Shown here one piece after another: positions 23,177-31,842 of a stretch of DNA of 64,000 nucleotides. This DNA is from an uncultured Bacilli bacterium. GTDB lineage: Bacteria; Bacillota_I; Bacilli_A; RF39; UBA660. Numbering within the stretch: position 1 is the first letter of the stretch; the number at the start of each line of letters is the position of its first letter. The notes under the pieces are model-generated. The model saw only the letters and a program-made list of their open reading frames with translations, had not been told where the DNA came from and searched no databases. The position numbers and the translations under genes are program-made. The DNA lies in NCBI GenBank assembly GCA_944363635.1, contig CALVUP010000005.1, positions 1 through 64,000 of the forward strand, given 5' to 3'.

Positions 23177-26100
23177 TTATCTTCTTTCTACATCTAGATA
23201 AACTTCCATTCCATTTAAATTGTATTTCTCATTTAAATTCTCTTTTTTCATAATTTCAAGAGCTAAAGTTTCTTTTTTAATTATATCTACATAATTACGA
23301 ATTGCTTCTTCAAATTTATCATCAGCATTATAATATAGATTGATACGATCTGTAATTTCAAAATCTTTATTCTTTCTTATGTTTTGTACCTTAGAAATTA
23401 ATTCACGAACAATACCTTCGTGGATTAAATCTTCACTTAAAGTTGTATTAATAATAATGAAATTATTGTTTTCCATAGTCGCATTAAATCCTTCTTTAGA
23501 AGAGATCCTGATATCACACATTTCTAGTGTTACTTCTTCTACCGTATCATTAATTTTTAACTGCATAGAACCATTTTCTTGGATTTGAAGTATTTCTTCA
23601 TTGGTTAATTTTTGTAAAGCTTCACTAAAGAATTTAATGTTTTTGCCAAAGATTTTACCTGCAATTTTAAAGTTTGGTTTTACTTCATAATTCATATATT
23701 TCGATAAATCTTTTTCAAAATTTACTGTTTTTACATTTAACTCTTCTTTAATTAAATCAATAAAATCTTTAATAACATCTTGTTTTTTACCATCGAGTAT
23801 AACTTCACTAATTGGTTGTCTCACTTTAATACCAGCTTCTTCTCTAGCATTTCTTCCTAAAGAAATAAGATCACGAACCAAATCCATACGTTCTTCAATT
23901 TTTAGATCCACCAAAGACATATCGGCTTTAGGGAAATCTTCTAAATGAACAGATGCTTTTTCAGTTAAAGCGGTATAAATTTCTTCTGAAATATAAGGAA
24001 CAATTGGCGCAATAATTTTTGAAAGTCCTAATAATACATCATAGGTTGTTTGATAAACGGCTTTCTTAGAAGTATCCAACTCTCCTTTCCAGAATCTTCT
24101 TCGATTTCTTCTGATATACCAGTTGGATAAATCATTGTTTACAAAATCGGTAATACTTCGAACGACCTTTGTTAAATCATATTCTTCATAACATTTTGTC
24201 ACATAATCAAGTAACTTATTGTATTTTGATAATAACCATTTATCAATTTCTTCTAAGTCTTTATATTCCACTTTATATTCACGAGGATCAACATGATCGG
24301 TATTTGCATAAAGTTCAAAGAAAGAATACGTATTTCTTAGGGTATTAAAGAATTTTGAATGTACTTCTTTTAATCCCTCAATATCAAATTTAAGTGGAGT
24401 CCATACCGGTGAAGCATAAAGCATATACCAACGAACAGTATCCGCACCATACTCTTGCATAATCTCGATTGGATCGATAATGTTGCCTGTAGATTTTGAC
24501 ATTTTCTTACCTTCCGCATCCAACATCATATCGTTTACGACTACATTTTTAAAACTAGAAGTACCTGAGATTAAAGTGGAAATGACAAGCAATACATAGA
24601 ACCATCCACGTGTTTGATCAACACCTTCAGCAATAAAATCCGCAGGGAATTGTTCTTCAAACAATTCTTTATTTTCAAACGGATAATGGTACTGTGCATA
24701 AGGCATAGATCCTGAGTCAAACCAAACATCCATAACATCTTTTACACGCGTCATGGTTTTGCCACATTTTGGACACTTGATATGAAGATTGTCAACATAA
24801 GGTCGATGTAGCTCTATTTCTCTTACATTTACATCTTCAATAAGCATTTCTTGTAATTCATCAAGTGAACCAATGACATGGAAATGATCACAAGAATCAC
24901 AAGTCCATATAGGAAGTGGACATCCCCAATAACGATTTCTTGAAATACCCCAATCAATCATGTTCTCAAGCCAATTGGCAAATCTTTTTTCTCCTACATA
25001 ATCAGGATACCAATGAATGCTTTTGTTTGCTTCAATAATTTCATTTTTATATTTTGTCGTTTCCACATACCAAGCTGGTTTTGGATATTGAATCAAAGCA
25101 CTTTTGCATCTCCAACAATGAGGGTAATCATGGGTTAATTTTATCTTTTTAAATAATTTGTCCTCTTCTTTTAAGTACTTTATAATTTCCACTTCTAGGT
25201 CTTTATCCGTTACTAATCTTCCTTTCCAAGGACCTGTTGTATACGTACCATCCGCACCGACTGGGTTGACAAATCCAATATGATTTTCTCTACATACACG
25301 ATTATCATCTTCACCATAAGCAGGAGCAATATGAACAATCCCTGTTCCATCCTCAGCACTAACATATGAATCCGCAATCACTTCAAAAGCTTTTCCTTCT
25401 ACATCTACAAAAGGCATCAATTGTTCATATTTTAAGCCAACTAAATCACTACCTTTATAAGTTTTAAGAATTGTTGTGTTTTCTCCTAATACTTTTTCTA
25501 AAAGGGCCTGTGCTAAAATAAATTTATATCCCATAGATTCTACTTCGACATAGGTTAAATCAGGATTCACACATAAAGCTACATTGGCCATTAATGTCCA
25601 AGGAGTTGTAGTCCATACCAAAAAATAAACATCTTCATCTTTCTTCTTAAATGGTAAAATTAATGAATTGACTGGGTCTTCTTGATAACCTTGGGAAACT
25701 TCATTTTGAGAAAGCTCTGTACCACATCTAGGACAATACCATAATACTTTGTTTCCATGATAAATCAAACCCTTTTTGTGTAATTCTTTTACAATCCACC
25801 ATTCGGATTCGATATAATCATTATTACAAGTTACATAAGGATTTTTACAATCAATAAATTGCCCCATCATATCGGTTACTTTTTTAACTTCATCAATATT
25901 ACTATCGGTTTCACTGTTGCATTCCTTACAAAAGTTTTCAATACCAAATTTTTCAATATCCGATTTTGATTGAAACCCTAATTTTTTCTCAACATTTACC
26001 TCAATAGGAAGTCCATGGGTATCTAGACCTATTTTTCTTAAAACACGATACCCTTGCATGGTTTTATATTTACAAAAAGCATCTTTAATGGTTTTTGCAA

Positions 26101-26281
26101 AAACATGATGAATTCCAGGTTTTGCATTTGCATAGATTGGTCCATCATAAAACACAAAGTTTTCCTTGCCTTCCCTATTTTTAATGGTGGCATTTAAGAT
26201 ATCCATCTGTTGCCAATTCTCTAATATTTTGCTTTCTCTTACATTTACTTTTTCCTTTGATAATTTTCTAAAATTACTCAT
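23177..26281 (-). CDS. ileS: Isoleucyl-tRNA synthetase, type 2, with GIHH signature
   Basis: 1034 residues, the length of type 2 (eukaryote-like) IleRS. The first class I signature is KPGIHHVFAKTIKD: the usual HxGH reads G56-I57-H58-H59, a GXHH arrangement. The KMSKS loop is intact (GKKMSKSTGNI). Editing domain motifs (WTTTPWTLMANVAL, GTGIVHIAPAYGEDD) and the tRNA-binding C-terminal part are present. Type 2 enzymes resist mupirocin, and a GXHH signature has been described in highly resistant ones. Start at 26281 after GGGAGG. A T-box leader lies upstream. Confidence 0.95.
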   Translation of the reverse strand: MSNFRKLSKEKVNVRESKILENWQQMDILNATIKNREGKENFVFYDGPIYANAKPGIHHVFAKTIKDAFCKYKTMQGYRVLRKIGLDTHGLPIEVNVEKKLGFQSKSDIEKFGIENFCKECNSETDSNIDEVKKVTDMMGQFIDCKNPYVTCNNDYIESEWWIVKELHKKGLIYHGNKVLWYCPRCGTELSQNEVSQGYQEDPVNSLILPFKKKDEDVYFLVWTTTPWTLMANVALCVNPDLTYVEVESMGYKFILAQALLEKVLGENTTILKTYKGSDLVGLKYEQLMPFVDVEGKAFEVIADSYVSAEDGTGIVHIAPAYGEDDNRVCRENHIGFVNPVGADGTYTTGPWKGRLVTDKDLEVEIIKYLKEEDKLFKKIKLTHDYPHCWRCKSALIQYPKPAWYVETTKYKNEIIEANKSIHWYPDYVGEKRFANWLENMIDWGISRNRYWGCPLPIWTCDSCDHFHVIGSLDELQEMLIEDVNVREIELHRPYVDNLHIKCPKCGKTMTRVKDVMDVWFDSGSMPYAQYHYPFENKELFEEQFPADFIAEGVDQTRGWFYVLLVISTLISGTSSFKNVVVNDMMLDAEGKKMSKSTGNIIDPIEIMQEYGADTVRWYMLYASPVWTPLKFDIEGLKEVHSKFFNTLRNTYSFFELYANTDHVDPREYKVEYKDLEEIDKWLLSKYNKLLDYVTKCYEEYDLTKVVRSITDFVNNDLSNWYIRRNRRRFWKGELDTSKKAVYQTTYDVLLGLSKIIAPIVPYISEEIYTALTEKASVHLEDFPKADMSLVDLKIEERMDLVRDLISLGRNAREEAGIKVRQPISEVILDGKKQDVIKDFIDLIKEELNVKTVNFEKDLSKYMNYEVKPNFKIAGKIFGKNIKFFSEALQKLTNEEILQIQENGSMQLKINDTVEEVTLEMCDIRISSKEGFNATMENNNFIIINTTLSEDLIHEGIVRELISKVQNIRKNKDFEITDRINLYYNADDKFEEAIRNYVDIIKKETLALEIMKKENLNEKYNLNGMEVYLDVERR

Positions 26282-26341
26282 ATTTTCCTCCCTTTTATTT
26301 TTAACTTCTTGTATCTTATTAGATAATGATAATATAAAATA

Positions 26342-26545
26342 AAAAAGACTCATCCTATAAGGACGAATCTTTCGTGGTACCACCTTAATTCACTATAATA
26401 AATAGTCTCTATACTATAACGCGTTACCGTTTTTATCTTATCCATAAAACCACAAAAGAAGTGATCTAGATCTAAATTCCATCATCTACTCTCACCAACC
26501 GTAGACTCTCTTCGATTTCCTTTACATCCCGTCTTCTCGATTTGT
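26342..26545 (-). promoter_or_regulatory. T-box leader of ileS, isoleucine specifier ATC
   Basis: Minus-strand leader. The T-box sequence AAGGTGGTACCACG is at 26386-26373, followed by the terminator hairpin (arms around TCGTCC/GGATGA) and TTTTTT at 26347-26342. Stem I is closed by AGAAG (26537-26533) with CTTCT (26460-26456); directly above the 3' strand is ATC (26465-26463), an Ile codon in the specifier position. Uncharged tRNA-Ile should stabilise the antiterminator and turn ileS on. Confidence 0.88.
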
Positions 26546-26576
26546 TTTTAATATGTTTATTACTATACCACAAAAT

Positions 26577-27008
26577 TTATTCAAGTTCAAGTTTTTCTAT
26601 TTCTTCTACGACTTGTAATTGTTGTTCTACAACGGATTTAAGTTTATTTTTGAATATTCTTGTGTTTCTTAGAAGCGTATCGCTTTCCATCTCTATTTTC
26701 TCCGCACGAAGCAAAGCTTCGTTCACAATACGATTGGCATTGTGTCTCGCATCTCTTACGATCATATCTGATTCTTCTCTTGCCATACGTTTAATATTAT
26801 CACTTGCTTCTTGGGCATTAAAGATGGCTTGTTTTAATGTTCCTTCCATTTTTTTATAATGTTCAAGTTCATTTCTTAATTTTGTTAATTCTTGTTCTTG
26901 TTTTTTTACGCGGTTGATAATACCTTCTGTTTGTTTAATTACTTCACCAACAAAAAGGTTAACTTCTTTACGATTGTAACCATTTTCTTCATAACTAAAC
27001 TTTTCCAC
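26577..27008 (-). CDS. divIVA: Cell-division protein DivIVA
   Basis: 143 residues. The N-terminal lipid-binding segment (NGYNRKEVNLFVGEVIK) matches the DivIVA pattern with membrane-inserting aromatic/hydrophobic tip; the rest is a continuous coiled coil (KKQEQELTKLRNELEHY and so on). DivIVA senses curved membrane at poles and septa and organises division and sporulation chromosome anchoring. It follows sepF, its usual neighbour in Gram-positives, and precedes ileS, also the usual order. Confidence 0.92.
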   Translation of the reverse strand: MEKFSYEENGYNRKEVNLFVGEVIKQTEGIINRVKKQEQELTKLRNELEHYKKMEGTLKQAIFNAQEASDNIKRMAREESDMIVRDARHNANRIVNEALLRAEKIEMESDTLLRNTRIFKNKLKSVVEQQLQVVEEIEKLELE

Positions 27009-27046
27009 GTACTATCACCTCGTCACTTTAAAATTAAAGTTCCCTT

Positions 27047-27490
27047 TTACCAATTGAATTCTTCGTCATCATCATCATTTGCTTGGGCTTTTTTTCTTGT
27101 TGTTGTCGTTTTAGTTGCTTTTGTTGTTGTCGCATCATCTGAAATCTTACCATCAACCTCTACATTGTTTGGTGTACATAAGAAGATTCCTCCACCTAAC
27201 TTTTGTAGATCTCCTCCGATAGCATATAAAGTACCACTTAAAAAATCAACAATTCGTTTTGCTTGATCTGGTGTTACTCGTTTTAAATTTACAACAACTG
27301 CATTTCTTGATTTCAAATAATCTGCAATTTGTTGAGATTCAGAGAACGCTCTTGGTTCTAACAGAATCATTTTACTTCCACCTGTTTTTGATGATCCTTT
27401 AGAACTTGGTTGCTCATAGAATTCGTCTTCAACCGTTTCTTCTACAGAATCTCCTCCATCTAACATTTTTCTTAATTTATCAAAAGCCAT
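27047..27490 (-). CDS. sepF: Cell-division protein SepF
   Basis: 147 residues. The N-terminal amphipathic membrane anchor ([13 protein letters not shown]) is followed by an acidic linker and the SepF core: [58 protein letters not shown]. SepF bundles FtsZ filaments and tethers them to the membrane. The C-terminal 40 residues form a Thr/Lys then acidic tail ([19 protein letters not shown]) that I do not recognise from other SepF proteins. Upstream is the HerA-like ATPase gene. Confidence 0.93.
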   Translation of the reverse strand: MAFDKLRKMLDGGDSVEETVEDEFYEQPSSKGSSKTGGSKMILLEPRAFSESQQIADYLKSRNAVVVNLKRVTPDQAKRIVDFLSGTLYAIGGDLQKLGGGIFLCTPNNVEVDGKISDDATTTKATKTTTTRKKAQANDDDDEEFNW

Positions 27491-27543
27491 TTTATCCTCT
27501 CCTTAACTTATTCTATACCTATATTTCATTTTATCATTTTGCG

Positions 27544-29313
27544 TTAATTTTGTCCATACCAACTTTTATTTACATCACTATTATTTGATAAAGGTCTTGG
27601 ATTTGGTAAATCAACAATAATATTCGTTGGTACTTTAAAAGCAGAACCAAAGGCAACACAATGCCCAGGTTGTAGGCTTTTTAATTGTTCTACAACCTCG
27701 GATGTTATATAAGGCACCATGTTACGAATATAATCAATATCAAGTGGATGTAAAGTCCTTAAAACGATAAAGTTTGAACATTGAGAAATAGATGTATCAG
27801 AAAGTTCAGATGGTCTTTGCGTAATTAAACCAAGAATAACACCATATTTTCTTCCTTCTTTCGTAATACGATCAAAAATATTATAACCTAGCAATTCTAA
27901 ATCACGATCTTTTTGTACATATCGATGGGCTTCTTCAATGATGATATGGTAAGGTTCAGCACCACGATCCTGTTTGGTTACTGCATAGTCAAAAAGCATT
28001 TTGGAAATGATTTTGGTTATTGTTTTTGCCATACGATCATCTACATAATTAATATTAAAATTTACGATTTGGCAAGGTTTCCCATCCGGAGTAGTCGTAA
28101 GTCTATGAATATAATCTTCTTTCGAAGTCATGTACCCATAATCAAAATATTCAGCCGCATTGGAATTTACAATCGAATGAAGTCTTACAGTAAGTACATT
28201 TGCATAATCAAAGACTTTATCACTTTTTAAAATCCCTTCCGAAATCAAAGCAAACTCAAAAGCATTTTCCAAATCTTTTAAAGTATACATAACAGATCCA
28301 TCTGGTTCTTTTAATTCAAGGCCATCGACAATAAACTTCCTTATAAATTCAACAACCACATCAATATCCTGAATCTTACCTGAAGTATCAACGTAAATAC
28401 ATTGTTTTAAAGTTCGATTATATCCTGGTTGTGAGATAATACTCTCTAAATTAAGGGTTGGTGTATTAAATTTTGTTAATACCGCAATAACTTGATCACG
28501 AATTTTGCTGGCATCATTACTACTCATTAAAATATCAAGTAATGCACGAGCAATAATATCGTTCTTATGATTGATAACCTCAGGATTATCATCTTTTAAT
28601 ACGGTAACGTATTTTAAAGCCTTTTCGACAATCGGAATCTGCGCTGGATTATCTACATTTAAAAGCAAACAAATATCATCGGTTCCCAGTAACCACAATG
28701 GAATTTTTAAAACTTCTCCTTCTGGGAATTTTGTATTGGTTGTATAATATTTATAATTTAATAAGGGAGATATTTTATTAATATCCCGAAATGCGTTTGT
28801 ATATTCACCATAAGCATCAAATAAAAAGATATGTGCACCGACTGGAATATTCGAAGATGAAGTAAAAATGTTTTGAATTAAACGCGCAACCGTACAAGAT
28901 TTACCAGATCCAGAATTTCCAAGTACTGCGAAATGACTACTAAAGAAATCATTTAAACCAACATTAATACGATAATTGCTATAAATACTTGATTTTCCTA
29001 AATAAACACGATCAGTTCCTTCGATTTGCTGAGGGCCAAAAATAAGAGCAAGCTCTTCCATCGTTACAATACGAACTTTACTTTTAAAAGCAGGTTTTTT
29101 ACTAAATCCCGGAATAAATATGTTATTTTCAATACTACCAACAATTTTAATGTATGCAAATTCTTTATCAATATTGATAATTTCTCCCACAATTCTTTTA
29201 TAACCATCTTCAAATACAGCATGAATATTGACTAAGTTCGCTTGATTATCAATATCAATCGCTAATTTTACTTTAGCAATATTATCTACAATGCTCACAA
29301 TTTTCCCTAGCAT
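27544..29313 (-). CDS. HerA-like ATPase (DUF87 family)
   Basis: 589 residues. N-terminal beta-barrel HAS-type domain (about 1-100, KIVSIVDNIAKVKLAIDID), then a FtsK/HerA-type RecA fold: Walker A GNSGSGKSCTVARLIQN near residue 135, Walker B HIIIEEAHRY near 450, and RxxxKYGVILGLITQRPSEL with the arginine-finger region, ending CSNFIVLRT. HerA ATPases form hexameric DNA pumps, often with the NurA nuclease for end resection or with defence nucleases. No NurA, SIR2 or other nuclease is next to it here; instead its neighbours are sepF and divIVA. Its role is unknown. Confidence 0.85.
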   Translation of the reverse strand: MLGKIVSIVDNIAKVKLAIDIDNQANLVNIHAVFEDGYKRIVGEIINIDKEFAYIKIVGSIENNIFIPGFSKKPAFKSKVRIVTMEELALIFGPQQIEGTDRVYLGKSSIYSNYRINVGLNDFFSSHFAVLGNSGSGKSCTVARLIQNIFTSSSNIPVGAHIFLFDAYGEYTNAFRDINKISPLLNYKYYTTNTKFPEGEVLKIPLWLLGTDDICLLLNVDNPAQIPIVEKALKYVTVLKDDNPEVINHKNDIIARALLDILMSSNDASKIRDQVIAVLTKFNTPTLNLESIISQPGYNRTLKQCIYVDTSGKIQDIDVVVEFIRKFIVDGLELKEPDGSVMYTLKDLENAFEFALISEGILKSDKVFDYANVLTVRLHSIVNSNAAEYFDYGYMTSKEDYIHRLTTTPDGKPCQIVNFNINYVDDRMAKTITKIISKMLFDYAVTKQDRGAEPYHIIIEEAHRYVQKDRDLELLGYNIFDRITKEGRKYGVILGLITQRPSELSDTSISQCSNFIVLRTLHPLDIDYIRNMVPYITSEVVEQLKSLQPGHCVAFGSAFKVPTNIIVDLPNPRPLSNNSDVNKSWYGQN

Positions 29314-29391
29314 ACAAACACCCTCTATTCTATCTAAAATTATAACATAGAAATTCTTCTTTTAAAATAATTTTTTTAAGGAAAAAGAAAA

Positions 29392-29420
29392 AACAATACA
29401 AAGATGCTTTTGTATTGTTT
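29392..29420 (-). terminator. Terminator after the histidine-phosphatase-like gene
   Basis: AACAATACAAA pairs with TTTGTATTGTT around a short loop, then TTTTC on the minus strand. Confidence 0.75.
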
Positions 29421-29970
29421 AATCCCATAAATCTTTCTCATGCAAAATATATTCCCATCCTGCTTGCCAATTGCCTGTTTTTCGCCAATCCTTTTTATTG
29501 GCTTCTTCCCATGATATATGCTTAGTAATCACTTCTATGGCGAGCTGGGGCGCTCTATGGGCTATAATGCCTATCGTTTTTCCTTTATACTTTTTATAAA
29601 TATCCTTAAGAAATTCTCTTACTCGTTTTTCTACATCTTTTAGTGACTCTCCATTTGGAAATGGTGTATCTATGTGTTCTTCATATACAACAAGTGTTTT
29701 ATCCTCTCCATCGTAATCACCATAATTGCATTCTCGTAATCTTTGATCTTGATGTTTTTCTATCTTTGGAAAAGCAAGATTTGCAGAATCAATCGAACGA
29801 ATTAAATCCGAGGAAAACAATACATCAAATGTGAATTTTGTATTTTTTCCTAAATCTTTCGCTTGCTCCTTTCCTAAATCGTTTAATTCTACTTGCCTCC
29901 AACCACTACAGCGCTTAGATGCATTATCATAAGTAGTACCATGTACATAATAAATAATTTTTGTTTCCAT
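29419..29970 (-). CDS. Histidine phosphatase family protein lacking the RHG arginine
   Basis: 183 residues with the phosphoglycerate-mutase-like fold. The phospho-acceptor motif, normally RHGxT, reads YVHGTT, so the His is present but the Arg is Val. Other family parts remain: FSSDLIRSIDSANLAF, RLRECNYGDYDGED, PFPNGESLKDVEKRV, IGIIAHRAPQLAIEVI (second His). The family dephosphorylates small phospho-metabolites or proteins in the cytoplasm. Loss of one phosphate-binding Arg may change or weaken activity. Confidence 0.8.
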   Translation of the reverse strand: METKIIYYVHGTTYDNASKRCSGWRQVELNDLGKEQAKDLGKNTKFTFDVLFSSDLIRSIDSANLAFPKIEKHQDQRLRECNYGDYDGEDKTLVVYEEHIDTPFPNGESLKDVEKRVREFLKDIYKKYKGKTIGIIAHRAPQLAIEVITKHISWEEANKKDWRKTGNWQAGWEYILHEKDLWD

Positions 29971-29991
29971 AACTTATCTCCTTTAAATATA

Positions 29992-30016
29992 AAAAGTGAT
30001 TATTCTATCACTTTTT
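29992..30016 (-). terminator. Terminator after the membrane-anchored protein gene
   Basis: AAAAAGTGAT pairs with ATCACTTTTT around a six-base loop; it overlaps the end of the coding sequence. Confidence 0.7.
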
Positions 30017-30821
30017 CAACGGAGTCAAAATAATAATTACCATCCTCTAATTTGAATGTATAACGATAGATTGGAAGTTGATCTTGGTATCGATCAATAA
30101 ATTCATCTTCATGTTGGCTATAGGTAGCATCTGTAGTATCTGTGATTAATGTTTTTTGATCTGGTGTATAAAGCTTCATAGGAACTTCACTTACCCCATC
30201 CCAAGTATCAGTATTAAAATCGGCATAAATGGCTTTTTCATCAATAATGATACTATCTTTTGTTCTTGTTGCGCTTACCACTTTAGAATGATAATAAGGA
30301 ATAAACATTCCACCACATCCACCGATGAGCTCATAGGTTTGGTTTTGACTATTATAGTTTGCAGCAGTTCCATAGCAAGCCGCATCAATGTTTTCATCTT
30401 GATAAGTCATATCTTTACCAAAAACACTTTGAATATTAGTAGTCATTTGGGTTTTTGATATAGCTGTTATACTTTCATCTTGACGATAAGATTTTTGTAA
30501 ACCAACAATTAATTTAATTTGATTATCAAGGGTGTCTTTTGTAATGTTATCATGCAAATAATAATATCCGGTTAAATCAGTAGAAATATCACTCACTTTA
30601 ATCCCCTCAATTAAGTCTTGCACTTCTTCACTATCTACATTTAAAATTTCTTCACTTTCATCCTCTTCTTTTTCTTCAGTAGTTGTATTTTCTTCTTTTG
30701 CTTCACTTTCTTCGTTGATGACTTTTTCATAAACCATATACCCTCCAAATAGGATTACAAATAATACAACAATAATGGCTAAAAAAATCCATATTTTACT
30801 TTTTTTCTTTTTTGCTTCCAT
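30000..30821 (-). CDS. Unknown membrane-anchored extracellular protein
   Basis: 273 residues, not recognised. One N-terminal membrane segment (IWIFLAIIVVLFVILFGGYMVY) after KKKKSK, then an acidic linker rich in Glu, and a globular domain outside. This domain contains AACYGTAANYNSQN, GGCGGMFIPYYHSKVV and a repeated YxxHxNI-like aromatic pattern, with two Cys that could form a disulfide. Start at 30821 follows GGAGAG. It stands alone between two terminators, downstream of the alaS-holA operon. Confidence 0.65.
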   Translation of the reverse strand: MEAKKKKSKIWIFLAIIVVLFVILFGGYMVYEKVINEESEAKEENTTTEEKEEDESEEILNVDSEEVQDLIEGIKVSDISTDLTGYYYLHDNITKDTLDNQIKLIVGLQKSYRQDESITAISKTQMTTNIQSVFGKDMTYQDENIDAACYGTAANYNSQNQTYELIGGCGGMFIPYYHSKVVSATRTKDSIIIDEKAIYADFNTDTWDGVSEVPMKLYTPDQKTLITDTTDATYSQHEDEFIDRYQDQLPIYRYTFKLEDGNYYFDSVEKVIE

Positions 30822-30891
30822 TCTAACTCTCCTCTCTATTTTCATTATATACTTTTTTTTAAACAATATCTACTCTTTTTTTCTAACAAAA

Positions 30892-30915
30892 AAAGTAAGA
30901 AATTTCCTACTATTT
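30892..30915 (-). terminator. Terminator after holA
   Basis: AGTAGGAAA pairs with TTTCTTACT (one mismatch), followed by TTTTTTT on the minus strand. Confidence 0.6.
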
Positions 30916-31842
30916 TTGATTATAGATAAACATTTCTATCGCTAAAGACTTATCGATTGTACTTGTTTTTATTTGAAAATCAATATCAAATAAATCTTTT
31001 AATAACTTCGCCAACTGTTTTTTAGAATATGAATAAGCTCTTTCTCTGGCTTTTTTTACTGGATAAAGCTTTACTTTTAATCGATTGGCAATCTGTTGAT
31101 CTGTTGCGCCTTCTAAACATTTTACTTGATACATCAAGCGAAGTTGAGAAGCTAGAGTGGCAATAATTTTTGTTTCTTCAATATTTGATTTCTTTAAATC
31201 TTGATAAATTTCTAATGATCTTTTAATGTTTTTGTTTATTATATGATCAATTAAGGTAAAAAACACTTGGTCTGAATCATCTATATTTCTTCTTACACTT
31301 GCTATTACATCTTCTTTAGTAAGTTCTTTTTCATCTATTTTTAAAATTTTTAATTTTTCTACTTCACTTAGGGAAAGATCAATATCATTGTTGGTATAAT
31401 CAAGAAGCGTTTTTATAAAGTCTTCATCATATTTATATCCAGCAATCGCTTTTTTTATGATATCTTTTATATCTGTTTCTACCTTTAAAAGTTTTGCTTG
31501 TTTTTTTAATTCGGTTACAATTTTATTTTTTTCATATAATTTATCTGTTACAAAGACTAAGATGTGATCTGGATTGGGATTTTTAATGTATTTTAGTAAG
31601 GGCTCTAATTCCTTTTCATCTTTCTTTTTTATACTGGTGGCTAAAAAAGTAGAAGAAGTTAGAACAATCATTTTATGAGGAACTAGAAAATTAATTGTAT
31701 CAAGTTCCTCAATTACTTCTTGAATATTTTTATCAGGATAATCATAATACGTAATTTCATACTGTTGAGATGAGTTTAATTCTTCTAATTTATTTTTTAC
31801 TAAAGAAAGATTCGTATTAACAATATAATATAAATTATTCAT
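30910..31842 (-). CDS. holA: DNA polymerase III delta subunit
   Basis: 310 residues of the HolA family, the clamp-loader wrench that opens the sliding clamp. Seen are the N-terminal AAA+-like domain without a Walker motif (YYDYPDKNIQEVIEELDTI, LVPHKMIVLTSS, HILVFVTDKL), the central SLSEVEKLKIL and the helical C-terminal domain (FTLIDHIINKNIKRSLEIYQ, ATLASQLRLMYQVKCLEG). It overlaps the alaS end by eight bases, so it is the third gene of the alanine T-box operon. Confidence 0.9.
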   Translation of the reverse strand: MNNLYYIVNTNLSLVKNKLEELNSSQQYEITYYDYPDKNIQEVIEELDTINFLVPHKMIVLTSSTFLATSIKKKDEKELEPLLKYIKNPNPDHILVFVTDKLYEKNKIVTELKKQAKLLKVETDIKDIIKKAIAGYKYDEDFIKTLLDYTNNDIDLSLSEVEKLKILKIDEKELTKEDVIASVRRNIDDSDQVFFTLIDHIINKNIKRSLEIYQDLKKSNIEETKIIATLASQLRLMYQVKCLEGATDQQIANRLKVKLYPVKKARERAYSYSKKQLAKLLKDLFDIDFQIKTSTIDKSLAIEMFIYNQK

